From Tritrichomonas musculus (Eukaryota > Parabasalia > Tritrichomonadida > Tritrichomonadidae), in assembly GCA_039105265.1 (NCBI GenBank), contig JAPFFF010000001.1, forward strand, positions 6,510,001 through 6,574,000: a stretch of DNA of 64,000 bases. Reading direction: 5' to 3'. Below are positions 7,875-18,110 of the stretch, in pieces. The number at the start of each line of letters is the position of its first letter. The stretch's first letter is position 1. The notes under the pieces are model-generated. The model searched no databases and was not told where the DNA came from. It worked only from the letters and a program-made list of their open reading frames with translations. A program made the translations under genes and the position numbers.

Positions 7875-8447
7875 ATGTTTGGAGACGATTCTGATAAATA
7901 TCTCGTTTTTGAAGCCATTCTCGATTCAGATGAAGATGATGACAAAGATCGTGTTTTCATGATTCAGTATTTCTTATCCAACAAAACAATTCAAATTTTC
8001 GAGAAAAAAGATCTCAAAAAACGAATCGACGGTGGCCGCTTTCTTTCACGTATGGCCGTCAAAGATCCACGAACTGGTGAGAACTATGGCGATGATGCGT
8101 TTTATGTTGGAGCTAAAATCCAAACTGCAGGTAGAATTTTTGAACTAGTTAACGCACCAGAGTACACATTTTGCCAAATGGAAGCTCATTCTGATAGATT
8201 TAAACAAGCGGATCTTCAATATGCAGTTGATGAGCTTTCTAATTATGTTAAATCAGTTGGTGTTGATCTTAAAGCAGAATTTGAAGGAAGGGACCAGAAT
8301 AAATCAGGAAAAGTTACAGAGTCAGATGCAAGAAAGATCCTTTTCTCATTTATTCCAGGAATTACAAAACAAGTTGGAATTACAATTCTCAGAAGATTTG
8401 TCAACAATGGAAATTTTGATTATGCAAGTTTAGTCAAATACCTCTAA
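7875..8447 (+). CDS. DM10-domain / EF-hand protein (EFHC family, short form)
   Basis: Residues about 5-98 form one DM10 domain (VFEAILDSDEDDDKDRVF..., ..DGGRFLSR..., FYVGAKIQTAGRIFELVNAPEYT), best matching the third DM10 of EFHC1/RIB72-type proteins that sit inside doublet microtubules. An EF-hand-like loop DQNKSGKVTESD follows at about residue 139. EFHC proteins usually have three DM10 domains and 600 or more residues, so at 190 residues this is a DM10-3 plus EF-hand unit. It probably acts in the flagellar axoneme. The ATG is preceded by a candidate promoter element, and the stop overlaps TAAA. Confidence 0.8.
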   Translation: MFGDDSDKYLVFEAILDSDEDDDKDRVFMIQYFLSNKTIQIFEKKDLKKRIDGGRFLSRMAVKDPRTGENYGDDAFYVGAKIQTAGRIFELVNAPEYTFCQMEAHSDRFKQADLQYAVDELSNYVKSVGVDLKAEFEGRDQNKSGKVTESDARKILFSFIPGITKQVGITILRRFVNNGNFDYASLVKYL

Positions 8448-8645
8448 AAATGCTTTGGTATATATATAACATTCTTATTTATTATTATTTTAATCTTATT
8501 TTTCAAACTTTTTAATGTTTATTTGCTTTTTTCTTAAAATCACACTCTTTGCTTAAAATAAACTTTAAAGCTTATTTTAAGTGCCTAAAACATCATTTTT
8601 TTTATATGTTTTAGAATTCTGATTGGCTATCAAAAAGTGCCAAAA

Positions 8646-10724
8646 ATGAAATCTTCAAATTCTTACTCATCAAGAAGCAATCCATTTTCGATCAGTGAAT
8701 TATTAAATAGTGACAATAGTTACACATCTGTATTTCCTTCTTTTGAAGAACCAAAGAATTATTATTCTTATATACAAAAATTAATAAATCGAACAAGAAA
8801 CGTTGAAGCTGAAATGAAGCGCAACTTTGACCATGGAAAACTTCTTTTAAATGAATTTTTCCGTCTACTTGAAACAACAGAGATGGTTGCTTTTGATATA
8901 ATGTATGTCGATACCCTTTGGGGAGAAGTTGAATTCAAAGATTTTTATGATTTCATCGCAAAATGCAGAAATGCCGATTTTGTTTTTGATCGTCCAACAG
9001 ATAAGGATATTCAACAGGCCTCAGAACATATCAGATATTTACACAGTATCATTCAAACATGCTGCAAAGATTTTCATAATTACGATTCACGTGTGAGAAT
9101 TGAGCCACCACAACACCCTAACAAAATTTATAAATATCTTGATGAATTAACTCAAACAATAGAAGATGATATTAGAAAAACAGAAATCAAAAAACATGAG
9201 CCAAGCATAGTACCGTTTGATTACGGAAATGATGACATTTCTGATAATACAACATTACCCGATAACTCAAAAAAGTTTATTGATAAATTATTAGATTTGG
9301 TTCAACCAAATCGTGATTCAAATCAGACAATAGCTCCAAATAGAAGTCTTCTTGGAAACATTTTTCATAAAATGAACACAATTCGTCGGTTACAAAACGA
9401 AATAAAAGAAATTAAAAAAGACATAATGGTACCCAAATATGCCGGATCTCTGGATATAGATCCACAATATATTCAAAATTCACCATTTTACAGAGCAGTT
9501 CTTGGAAATGCAGCTTTTCTTAGATTATCAATTAACAATTTCCTTTCTGAGCAACCAGAAATTGACAATTGCGAAGCATCAATTGAAAATAGTCTTATAT
9601 CATTCTCAAAACTTCAACATCAGTGCCAAGAAACAGTTAAAGCCACAGAAAAACTGCAGGAAGAATTAAAAAAAGGAATATTTAAAAAACAAAAAGATTT
9701 GAAAGATCCAAATAATGATATAAGTCAATATTATGATCTATTTTTATGTGATCCAAAAATTGAAAAAATTTATAAATTAATTGATGAAGTAACAAATCTT
9801 GATAAGGAGTTTACAGAACTTCTTGAAGCTGAACAATCAAAGCAAAGCTCTCTGAGTAATAATAGTGCTGCAGACAAAATAAGTGGATGCATTGATATAA
9901 TGCCAGAATTACGCGATACTAGGCGTGAACTTTTTGATCTATGCAGAAACTGTGCTGAAGAAAGAAAAGAAGAGTCATTAATGCAGAAAAAGCTTTTTAC
10001 CCTAGTAGCAGAATACCTTGTTCACAATGAGAAGCAACACAATTATGATCGAATTATCCAAGTATTTGACACTTACAAAAATTTTCTTGACGAAATTTTC
10101 AAACTTTTCAAAAAAGAAGAAGTTGATGCTTGGTGCAGAGATGTAAATACAGCTTTAAATGAAATTCAAAATGTTTTGAATGAACACGACGAACTTATCA
10201 AGAAAAGTAACGATGATCATTCCACTATTGATGACTCTTCAAACCAAACGAACAATGAAAATGATGATCTTGAAGCTGAAGAAGGCGAAAATGACATTAA
10301 AAAAAATACTGTTATTGATGTCGATGATGAAATTAGAAAATATGAACAAGAAATCGAACAATTAGAAAGAGAACTTGCTGATGTTAATTATGAACAAATC
10401 CAAATGGAAGAAGAAGTCGAAAAGAAGAAAGAAGAACTTTTTGATCAAATACAAATGAATGATATGTACATCATTTACCAAGAATCAAATCAGCATAAGA
10501 CAGAACAACTCAAAAAATTCAAAGAATCTCTTATTTGTTCAATATGTAATGAAAGATTTTGTGATGCAGTAATTTATAACAACAAAAAGACCTGCAATCA
10601 TGCTTTTTGTAAACAATGCATAGAGCTTGATGACGATAAAAAAACCGGAGAGTGCCCAATCTGTGGAGCTTCATATACAAATGAAAATATTCTTGAATTT
10701 TCGTTAAATCCAAGGAAATTCTAA
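8646..10724 (+). CDS. Coiled-coil RING E3 ubiquitin ligase, Bre1-like
   Basis: The first ATG is at 8646 (the frame is open from a GTG three codons upstream); the protein is 692 residues. It is largely helical and coiled-coil, with a strong Glu/Lys coil at about 560-620. A C-terminal RING at about 630-675 has CSIC, a CNHAFC segment, KQC and CPIC. The position of the RING at the very C terminus after coiled coils, and the phrases ICNERFCDAV and HAFCKQCIE, resemble Bre1/RNF20, the E3 that monoubiquitinates histone H2B. A Bre1 role is likely but not proven, since the rest is diverged. Ligand spacing is intact, so it should bind zinc and an E2. Confidence 0.65.
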   Translation: MKSSNSYSSRSNPFSISELLNSDNSYTSVFPSFEEPKNYYSYIQKLINRTRNVEAEMKRNFDHGKLLLNEFFRLLETTEMVAFDIMYVDTLWGEVEFKDFYDFIAKCRNADFVFDRPTDKDIQQASEHIRYLHSIIQTCCKDFHNYDSRVRIEPPQHPNKIYKYLDELTQTIEDDIRKTEIKKHEPSIVPFDYGNDDISDNTTLPDNSKKFIDKLLDLVQPNRDSNQTIAPNRSLLGNIFHKMNTIRRLQNEIKEIKKDIMVPKYAGSLDIDPQYIQNSPFYRAVLGNAAFLRLSINNFLSEQPEIDNCEASIENSLISFSKLQHQCQETVKATEKLQEELKKGIFKKQKDLKDPNNDISQYYDLFLCDPKIEKIYKLIDEVTNLDKEFTELLEAEQSKQSSLSNNSAADKISGCIDIMPELRDTRRELFDLCRNCAEERKEESLMQKKLFTLVAEYLVHNEKQHNYDRIIQVFDTYKNFLDEIFKLFKKEEVDAWCRDVNTALNEIQNVLNEHDELIKKSNDDHSTIDDSSNQTNNENDDLEAEEGENDIKKNTVIDVDDEIRKYEQEIEQLERELADVNYEQIQMEEEVEKKKEELFDQIQMNDMYIIYQESNQHKTEQLKKFKESLICSICNERFCDAVIYNNKKTCNHAFCKQCIELDDDKKTGECPICGASYTNENILEFSLNPRKF

Positions 10725-10871
10725 TATCTATATGAATTATAGCTACCGAAAATATCTTTATGTTTTTATCAACCCTTCTGCGAGAAATATCTGAATGTTA
10801 TCTTTATTTTATATTATTGTATTATTTTTTTTATAAATATTTCTAAAACTTTGATTTTAATTTTTTTTAAA

Positions 10872-10880
10872 CAAAAAGTT
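10872..10880 (+). promoter_or_regulatory. Candidate core promoter element CAAAAAGTT
   Basis: Lies 42 nt before the ATG at 10923 and matches the elements upstream of the DM10 and AP-1 gamma genes in sequence and spacing. Confidence 0.35.
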
Positions 10881-10922
10881 GAAGGTTCGATTTTCATCAT
10901 TTATCAAATTTTATCTAAATTA

Positions 10923-11294
10923 ATGGATGAAGTGGAACTCATAATTGATGATCCATATGTTCAAGAAATGAGAGACAAAAAGATTGAGCCAACTTTTCAA
11001 ATTCAAAATGGTAATATCGTTTATGATTGCGATCCAACAGCTGCAGTTGATCATGCACATTTAGTTTTCTATGGCTATGAAAATTGCAAGCATGCTGGAT
11101 ATATAAAGATAGATGTTCCTGATAAAAATAACATTTTATCATTGATTATCGGGTTTTTACATGGTAAACCAATTACAATAACTTCGATGTGCGCTTTTAA
11201 ATACTCAGAATTAGCCAAAGCACTTGGAATACCCTATATAAATGATTATGCAACACGAATATTTGATAGATTTCAACGCTCTTTGACGATTTAG
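10923..11294 (+). CDS. Small BTB/POZ-like protein, hypothetical
   Basis: The start is placed at ATG 10923 (MDEVELIIDDP), because the 24 codons upstream have no ATG, are A+T-rich and contain the promoter-like element. The 123-residue protein has a C-terminal stretch (ILSLIIGFLHGKPITIT...ELAKALGIPYI) of the kind found in the short BTB-like domains of trichomonad proteins, where a helix pair follows a G-x-x-I segment. No partner domain is present. The role is unknown; it may be an adaptor that dimerises. Confidence 0.55.
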   Translation: MDEVELIIDDPYVQEMRDKKIEPTFQIQNGNIVYDCDPTAAVDHAHLVFYGYENCKHAGYIKIDVPDKNNILSLIIGFLHGKPITITSMCAFKYSELAKALGIPYINDYATRIFDRFQRSLTI

Positions 11295-11735
11295 ATTTTT
11301 TTTTAAAATTGATTTAAAGCCAAACTTTTATGGCATAAACTAGAGTATATATTAAATCAAAGAGTTTGATCTCTTGTGTTGTAATTCAAAAAAAAAAAAA
11401 CTGTAGCTAAAATCGAAAATGTAAATTCATTTATTTTCATTCATTCAAGACTACCATTTTTAATCATAATGAATATATAAAGTTATCATTAAATATTACC
11501 TTAATTTATTTTAAAATTTTTATTACGACCTGCTTTATTTTGAAATTTATGATGAACGATATTTTTGATCGATATTCTAACAAAAATTTAATATCAAATT
11601 ATAAAGGTTCAATGCTTGAGCAATATTTATATGATTTATTTTATAATATTTTTTTTTTTATTTTTAAATAATAATTATTGGAGTAACTTGAAATTATCTT
11701 TATATTGTAAATTGAAAGGCAGTAATTCAATTGAA
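11295..11735. other. A+T-rich spacer
   Basis: Nothing beyond A+T-rich sequence with short T and A runs was seen here. The promoter candidate of the next gene follows at 11736. Confidence 0.6.
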
Positions 11736-11744
11736 CAAAAAGTT
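11736..11744 (+). promoter_or_regulatory. Candidate core promoter element CAAAAAGTT
   Basis: Lies 41 nt before the AP-1 gamma ATG. It is the third instance with nearly constant spacing. Confidence 0.35.
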
Positions 11745-11785
11745 TCATCCGTCATTTGAGAAAGATTTAAAAGGTTAGTAACTCA

Positions 11786-14104
11786 ATGAAAACATCATAT
11801 AAAGATTTCGTAAATTCTGTCGAAGACGCCCCAACAAACGAAAAAAAGAATCAACTCAAAAGCCACGAGCTTGCGAAAATCCGTAATCGAATTAAACTAT
11901 CTGACGATCAACCAGGCCGACCTCGAATAGTCGCAAAATTAGTTTTTCTCGAATTGGAAGGCGAAAATACTTCATTTGGCCAGATGGAAACAGCTGCATT
12001 AATGGCAAATACACGTTTTTCTTATAAGTGGATTGGCTATATTGGAGCCGGAGTACTCATTGATGCAGATTGCGATGTTGTTCTACTCGTTACTCAGACC
12101 GTTATTCGAGATATACAAAACACTCGTGACCGTCGTTGCCAACGACTTGGATTATCAGCCGTTGCCAATATTGGTGGAAATGATTTAATTACAGCGGCTA
12201 TTCCTGAAATTCAAAAGACCTTAGTTTGCAAGAATCCTGATGTCGTAAAATGCGCTGCTATGGCAGCTTTACGCTGTATTAGATCGAACATTGAATACGC
12301 TGAAAACTTTAGAAAATACGTTCCAAAACTTTTAAATCATGTCGATCATGCAGTAATGCTTGGTGGAATCAACTTAGCTGTTGAGTTGCTTAAAACAGTT
12401 CCTCAATTACCCAAACAATGGGAAAACTTCACACGACCTTTTATTGACTTACTACGTGATCTTAAGACAAGTCCACCTACCAAGGAAACAGAATTCCACT
12501 TTTTCAATGATCCATTCCTTCAATGCCAAGCATTAAGAGCACTTGGACTTATTCGAAAGAAAAGTGACGAATTAGATAGCTTACTTCAGGAAATCATTAC
12601 AGATTTAGATTGCCATACTAATACAGGAAGATCAATTCTAATTGAAGCTACAGAAACTATTGCTAAAGCAGGCAAAAATCCATCACTCAAAACACTTGCA
12701 ATTAACCAAATAGGACGTTTACTTGATTTAAGAAGTGCCGCTGTCAACTATTCAGCACTTTCAGCTTTCTCAAGATTACTTCATTCAGATAACGATATGA
12801 TCAATCGATCATCATCAGACTCAACGGCAATGCAGCGTTATAGATCACAAATTGTTAAATGTCTTGAACATCCTGATCTTTCTATTAGACGAAGAGCTCT
12901 TGATGTTATTTCTGCAATTATTAATGAACAAAATATCACAAAGCTTGTTCCAGAAACAATGCACTACATGAAGCTCGTAGATAAAGAATTTCGCTCAGAA
13001 ATTGTACCAAAACTTTATGCCGCAGTTCAACGTTTTTCACCTGATGCTGGCTGGAACATCGATACAACAATTAAACTTATCATAGATAACTCAGCCTTCA
13101 TTGGAAATGATGTCGTTACCAATTTCTGCACGTTGATTGCTAATAATCCAAATCTCCGCGGCTTTGCAAACGAACAACTCATGAATGCAATAACGAACTA
13201 TGGAACAAATCAGCCACTTGTACAAGTTGCTGCTTATTGCATTGGTGAATTTGAAACCAGAAACGGTCAAAATGCAATCCAAACTCTTTTGAATTTAATT
13301 GTCCTTCCAAAACAATCTGGAAGGACAACTTGCTGCATTTTGTCAGCATTAGCCAAACTTGCTGTTAGATTCAATTCTTATGATGAAATAAACTCATGCT
13401 TAGAAAAGTTTTCACGCGATAATCGCCTTGATGTTCAAGAACGTGCAGGTGAGATGCTAAGGATCCTTGCTAAAACAAATGTTTCAGCAGAAATACTTGC
13501 TCCAATGACAGATGAAGTTGATGAAGTTGAACAACCAGAAATGGAGCAACAACAACAACAAATAAGACAGCCAAAGCAACAAGCTGTTGTTGATTCTCTT
13601 CTTGATATAGATGGCGATGATGACTTTGGAGGCCAAAATGTTAAAATGAGCAATAGAAGAGGAAATGATAGCGCATCTCTTCTTGACCTTTTGACCCCGG
13701 GCGAAAATACAGGTGCAGCACAAGGTTCCAGATCAAATGCTTACCAAAATCAACTTCCAGCAAACGCACTTTTAGCTTTTGAAAGAGACGATTTTGTCAC
13801 TTATTTCGAAGTTCAGAGAAACAATCGGGATCCAAGACAAATTGCTATTCGTGCTTCTTTCTTCAATAAAACAAAGTCCCAATTAAACAATTTCCAAGCA
13901 ACTTTCGGCGTTCCTGATGGATGGGGCCTCACTGCCCAAAAACCTTCTGATACAAATTTGATGCCACAGGGAGGACCACCTATCCAACAAGTTTTGCTTT
14001 TAATGAACCGTGGAAATTCGCCATTGGCGATGAGAGCTCAAGTTTCTTACTTATTTAGAAGTCAACCTATACAAGAAAGATGCCAAGTTAATAACATTTT
14101 CTAA
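11786..14104 (+). CDS. AP-1 clathrin adaptor complex, gamma-adaptin
   Basis: This 772-residue large adaptin has an N-terminal HEAT trunk at about 15-560 (ELAKIRNRIK, LVFLELEGENTSFGQMETAALM, NDPFLQCQALRALG), a Q-rich acidic hinge at about 570-650, and a gamma-type ear at about 655-772 ending CQVNNIF, matching the VNNF end of gamma ears. The hinge carries two clathrin-box motifs, LLDID and LLDLL. The protein should help form AP-1, which sorts cargo at the trans-Golgi and endosomes. The length is near the usual 800. The ear and its VNNF end favour gamma over alpha-adaptin. Confidence 0.9.
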   Translation: MKTSYKDFVNSVEDAPTNEKKNQLKSHELAKIRNRIKLSDDQPGRPRIVAKLVFLELEGENTSFGQMETAALMANTRFSYKWIGYIGAGVLIDADCDVVLLVTQTVIRDIQNTRDRRCQRLGLSAVANIGGNDLITAAIPEIQKTLVCKNPDVVKCAAMAALRCIRSNIEYAENFRKYVPKLLNHVDHAVMLGGINLAVELLKTVPQLPKQWENFTRPFIDLLRDLKTSPPTKETEFHFFNDPFLQCQALRALGLIRKKSDELDSLLQEIITDLDCHTNTGRSILIEATETIAKAGKNPSLKTLAINQIGRLLDLRSAAVNYSALSAFSRLLHSDNDMINRSSSDSTAMQRYRSQIVKCLEHPDLSIRRRALDVISAIINEQNITKLVPETMHYMKLVDKEFRSEIVPKLYAAVQRFSPDAGWNIDTTIKLIIDNSAFIGNDVVTNFCTLIANNPNLRGFANEQLMNAITNYGTNQPLVQVAAYCIGEFETRNGQNAIQTLLNLIVLPKQSGRTTCCILSALAKLAVRFNSYDEINSCLEKFSRDNRLDVQERAGEMLRILAKTNVSAEILAPMTDEVDEVEQPEMEQQQQQIRQPKQQAVVDSLLDIDGDDDFGGQNVKMSNRRGNDSASLLDLLTPGENTGAAQGSRSNAYQNQLPANALLAFERDDFVTYFEVQRNNRDPRQIAIRASFFNKTKSQLNNFQATFGVPDGWGLTAQKPSDTNLMPQGGPPIQQVLLLMNRGNSPLAMRAQVSYLFRSQPIQERCQVNNIF

Positions 14105-14594
14105 GAAAGTTTTTTATTTGATTTTTTTGACTCTATTACTTAAAAAAATTTGAAGGTATTGGTAAAACATTTATCTAGTTGAATAAAAATGGAATTGCTC
14201 AAAATTTCCTTATATTTTTTTTGTTTTTTACTTTTTGAATAAACTGATTGAATATTAACGAGTTTTTATACTTGTGAGTTCAAGAAAAAACATGATTATC
14301 TTTGAATGTGATATATTATTGTAATATACATTTTATTTTTCTAACAATACAACTAATTATAATTAATAATATATGAGGTATAACTTGGGGAAAGCTAAAT
14401 AATGAATAATAATAAATAAAAGAAATGGATAGAAATACTAATTTACTTGAGAAACTTATTATAAATAAAATAGGCAAAATGTATTTATATTTTTGAAATT
14501 AAATACTTACAAAATCTTTTTTTAATCAAGAAAAAATCAGATATTTAAATATCTAAAAAAACCATTCAATTATTTATCACGACTGACATGTTAC
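14105..14594. other. A+T-rich spacer
   Basis: No gene or clear signal was seen. The stretch is mostly A/T with scattered TAAA and AATAAA-like strings downstream of the AP-1 gamma stop. Confidence 0.6.
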
Positions 14595-15143
14595 ATGAAA
14601 AACAATAAGGCCATAATGCTTTTAATTTCGTTTTTCCTTGCCAGTTTCGCACAGTGCTCGCCATTCATCGTTTTCGATAAAAAGATAATTGAATCAGATG
14701 GTAAAGTTAATGATCCAGTTCACGTTTTGTACCGAATTTTCAATCTTGGAGATTCACCAGCTACAGAACTTCGTATCGACGATTCCGGAATTCCACTTGA
14801 ACAATGGGATTTTCCACCTTCAGCAAATGAACTTCGTTGGAACTCTATCGGACCAGGCGAAAATATTACTCATATCTTCGAGGTTAAGCCATTAACTTCA
14901 GGTTCTCTTCGTATGGGATCATCACGCCTTAGATACCATGCAGATGGCCAAAATAAAATTGCTCTTTCAACACAAGTTTTCTGGTTTGATGCAAAATCTA
15001 CACGCTCAATTGGTGCAAAAGGCAACATTCAAGGCTATCTTCTTGTTGTCGGTGTTGCAGCTGCATCTGTTTTCCTTCCTCTTTTAATTTGGCTCTTTAC
15101 AAGAACTACAAAAGCAACAGCCCAAAAAACCAAGACAAACTAA
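14595..15143 (+). CDS. Translocon-associated protein beta subunit (TRAP-beta/SSR2)
   Basis: This 182-residue single-pass ER protein has a signal peptide at residues 1-21 (LLISFFLASFAQC), a lumenal immunoglobulin-like domain at about 25-140 (VLYRIFNLGDSPATELRI, IGPGENITHIFEVKP) and a membrane helix at about 145-168. A short basic tail (TKATAQKTK) faces the cytosol. Order and length match TRAP-beta, part of the complex that helps nascent chains through Sec61. The ENIT segment is an N-glycosylation sequon. An ATG seven bases upstream (14588) is out of frame. Confidence 0.88.
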   Translation: MKNNKAIMLLISFFLASFAQCSPFIVFDKKIIESDGKVNDPVHVLYRIFNLGDSPATELRIDDSGIPLEQWDFPPSANELRWNSIGPGENITHIFEVKPLTSGSLRMGSSRLRYHADGQNKIALSTQVFWFDAKSTRSIGAKGNIQGYLLVVGVAAASVFLPLLIWLFTRTTKATAQKTKTN

Positions 15144-15551
15144 ATAAATTCTTTAACAAAAAAACTTTTATAGTAATCCCGTTTTCCTTTACTAAATTCT
15201 TAACACATCATTATTTATATTTATTTCAATCTTTTTATTATTTATCTAATCAAATATAATCAAATGTAATTATCTTTGGAATTAATCGACAATCTCTTTA
15301 TTTAAACTAGCATCTTCTACATTATATAAAAGCATTTATGATCATTTATGTTTTATCATAATCTTTTAAATAATTCTTGAAGTATCAACAAATATCATTT
15401 AGATTTTTGAAAAAAGGAAATTGTTTTTAGGTTTGCTCATGATGCTTGAGAAAAGAATAATCATTTATTTTGATGAATGATAGTTGAAAATTTTAAAAAT
15501 CATTGATTCAATATGTATTTTCAAAAGTTGTTTTATTGTACGTTTGCATAA
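15144..15551. other. A+T-rich spacer with promoter-like CAAAAGTT
   Basis: No gene was seen. CAAAAGTT at 15522-15529, 22 nt before the next ATG, is a one-base-shorter form of the candidate promoter element. Confidence 0.5.
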
Positions 15552-16745
15552 ATGGAATATGAACTCAAACTTGAAAAATCTGCACGTTCTCCACGACATT
15601 TTGATGACAGAATAACTCTAAGAAGTAAAAAGAAAAGTCCGCTAAAAAATATAATGTTTTCACCAAAATCTCCAAAATCAATAGATAAAACCACATTAAT
15701 TGATCCAACTCTATTCCAAAGTAATATAATATGTCCTACTCTGCTTGTTAATCCTTTAATTCGTTCTCAAGTTCGCCGAAGAATGCCAAATCAACCATTC
15801 TCAACAATTCAAATAGATGATGTTGATACTATATTAACAGATTATCTTTACTGCCCTATGGATTGGTCATATCTATCTCATGATATTATTGGTTTAGCAT
15901 TAGATACAAAAGTGATTTTTATCAATCCGAATCAAGCAACTAAATCAACATTTCATTGCTATTCAGCAGATGCAATTTCACTTAGATTTAATTATGATGG
16001 AAGAAAAATTGCATTAGGATCATTATTAGGCACAGTTCGTCTTTTTGACGTTGAAACTGAGGACCCAATATGCAATTGTAATAAAGATGATTCAGCTACT
16101 TACTCAATAGATTCAGAATCCAAACATGATGTTTTTCTTTCTGCTCACTCAAACGGAGTTTTTGTAATTACTGATTTTAGAGCCAAAAATAATGAGTCAA
16201 TTTTAAAAAAAATTGATACAAGATGCATAAGAGCAGTCTTTTCACCTGATGAAACGAAGATTGCTGTCAGTCATGGAGGAAAATCGGTTTCTATATTCGA
16301 CATAAGAAATCTTGAAAACCCAATAGTTACCAATCAAAGCCATGCTTCTCTTGTTCATTCAATATCATGGTCTCCACGCGACCCTAATCTTATTGCAACA
16401 GCTGGAGGTCAATATGACCAATCAATTAAAATATGGAATACCCAAACAGGACAGATACAAAAAGAAGTTAATGTGGGAGCTCAAATATGTAACATGTTTT
16501 GGTCAAAAACTGATAACGAGATTATCACAACTCAGGGTTATCCGACTAACTATAGCAGTGTGATGGTATGGAACGAGTCTGACTTAAAATTAACTGGATC
16601 TATCAAGGGGCATAATGATAGGGTTATTTATGCTGCGATATCACCAAACCAAACAACATTGGCGACTGTAACAGAAAGAGATCCTCTTCAACTTTGGGAT
16701 CTTAAACAAAAAATAAATAATGGAAAGCAACAAATTTTGAGATAA
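15552..16745 (+). CDS. Cdc20/Cdh1-family APC/C activator (WD40)
   Basis: This 397-residue WD40 protein follows the fizzy pattern: DYLYCPMDWSYLSHDIIGLALDTKVIFIN at the start of the propeller, LVHSISWSPRDPNLIATAGG, and NMFWSKTDNEIITTQGYP, matching the WSK-x-x-x-E-x-x-STHGY segment of Cdc20/Cdh1. A DDRITLRSKKK segment at about residue 18 resembles the C-box (DR[FY]IPxR) but lacks the IP. The protein ends in LR, a weak version of the IR tail that docks on the APC/C. It should present substrates to the APC/C in mitosis; Cdc20 and Cdh1 cannot be told apart here. Confidence 0.85.
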   Translation: MEYELKLEKSARSPRHFDDRITLRSKKKSPLKNIMFSPKSPKSIDKTTLIDPTLFQSNIICPTLLVNPLIRSQVRRRMPNQPFSTIQIDDVDTILTDYLYCPMDWSYLSHDIIGLALDTKVIFINPNQATKSTFHCYSADAISLRFNYDGRKIALGSLLGTVRLFDVETEDPICNCNKDDSATYSIDSESKHDVFLSAHSNGVFVITDFRAKNNESILKKIDTRCIRAVFSPDETKIAVSHGGKSVSIFDIRNLENPIVTNQSHASLVHSISWSPRDPNLIATAGGQYDQSIKIWNTQTGQIQKEVNVGAQICNMFWSKTDNEIITTQGYPTNYSSVMVWNESDLKLTGSIKGHNDRVIYAAISPNQTTLATVTERDPLQLWDLKQKINNGKQQILR

Positions 16746-16998
16746 GTATATTAATGTTTGAAATATTAAATATTGATCGATTAAAACGATTAATTATTTT
16801 ATTATTGCGTTTGTTTTCTCCATGTTTCTTTGAATATTTATTATATATGACCTTGCATATCGCTTTAATGATAAAAAATATAATGCATGAATAACAAATT
16901 TAGCATTTTTCAAAAGTGAATTTTTTTGACTTTTTGAAAAGTCATTTACTTAAATAGTGAAGTTATTTAAGAGTCGTTTTCATTTTTAAAAAATTTAA

Positions 16999-17961
16999 AT
17001 GACTGAAACCAGCCCTTGGGTTGAAAAATACAGACCTCAAACTATAGATGATATTGTTCAGCAAGATGAAGTTGTAAGTGCTCTTCGCACTACTCTCGAA
17101 AAAGGTGATCTTCCTCATCTTCTTTTTCATGGACCTCCTGGAACAGGTAAAACATCAACAGCTCTTGCACTTTGTCGTACATTATTTAAAACAGACATCA
17201 AAAAACGATTAATGGAGCTTAATGCTTCAGACGATCGCGGAATTGATTCAGTTCGATCTAAAATTAAACAATTTGCATCACTTTCAGTTCCAAGCACTCC
17301 TGTACCTTACAAAATAATAATTCTTGATGAAGCAGATTCAATGACACGCGACGCACAGAACGCATTACGACGTATTATTGAACAGTATTCCGCTGTTACA
17401 AGATTTATAATTATATGCAACTATGTATCAAAAATAATTGATCCTATTCTTTCTCGTTGCGCCAGATTTCGTTTCAAATCACTCGATAGACCAAGTATTA
17501 TATCCCGCTTGCAATTAATTTCGAATAAAGAAGAATTAACAGTAGAAGGCGACGATGCATTTGAGACATTAGTTGATATATCAGGAGGTGATCTCCGTAA
17601 AGCAATTACATTTTTACAAAGTTCAGCAGCAGCAGGAACAATTACATCAACAATGCTTAGAGAAATCAGTGGTTCTCCAGATCCAAATGCTGTTCAAGCA
17701 TTTTTTGATGCATGCATAGAAAAAAGTTGGGGTGATGTTGAAGCTTCAACTTTAGATTTAGTTTATAGCGGATATGATGTTTCTCAAATACTTGAAATTT
17801 TATGTAATATAGTTATACATACCCAAAGCGTTCGCGATGCCTCAAAACCTCAGATTTTGACAAGAATCGCAGCAGCAAATGGAATGATTAATAATCGTGC
17901 AGACCCAGAAATTCAGTTTAAAGCATTAGCATCTCTTATACATACATTAAGAATAATATAA
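16999..17961 (+). CDS. Replication factor C small subunit (RFC4/Rfc2-like)
   Basis: This 320-residue AAA+ clamp-loader subunit has the RFC boxes in order: PWVEKYRPQTIDDI at the N terminus, Walker A GPPGTGKTST at about 46, ELNASDDRGID at about 74, Walker B IILDEADSMT at about 108, ICNYVSKIIDPILSRCARFRF (sensor 1 and the SRC arginine finger) at about 138-158, and GGDLRKAITFLQ (sensor 2) near 193. The EEVV-like start and the CNYVSKIID segment point to RFC4/Rfc2. It loads PCNA on primed DNA with RFC1 and the other small subunits. All catalytic residues are present. Confidence 0.92.
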   Translation: MTETSPWVEKYRPQTIDDIVQQDEVVSALRTTLEKGDLPHLLFHGPPGTGKTSTALALCRTLFKTDIKKRLMELNASDDRGIDSVRSKIKQFASLSVPSTPVPYKIIILDEADSMTRDAQNALRRIIEQYSAVTRFIIICNYVSKIIDPILSRCARFRFKSLDRPSIISRLQLISNKEELTVEGDDAFETLVDISGGDLRKAITFLQSSAAAGTITSTMLREISGSPDPNAVQAFFDACIEKSWGDVEASTLDLVYSGYDVSQILEILCNIVIHTQSVRDASKPQILTRIAAANGMINNRADPEIQFKALASLIHTLRII

Positions 17962-18049
17962 ATTTGATATTAAAAATCCATTTTATAAGTTTTCGGGCAT
18001 ATTGAATTTATATTTTATTTTTCTGAAAATTTATTTAAAATATTCATTT

Positions 18050-18058
18050 CAAAAAGTT
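18050..18058 (+). promoter_or_regulatory. CAAAAAGTT element upstream of the AAA gene
   Basis: Same core as the elements at 10872 and 11736, but 52 nt before the ATG at 18111, so the spacing is looser. Confidence 0.25.
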
Positions 18059-18110
18059 TATTCGACAATTTCAATTTCAATTATATTATTTTTATTCTTG
18101 CTTAATTTAA

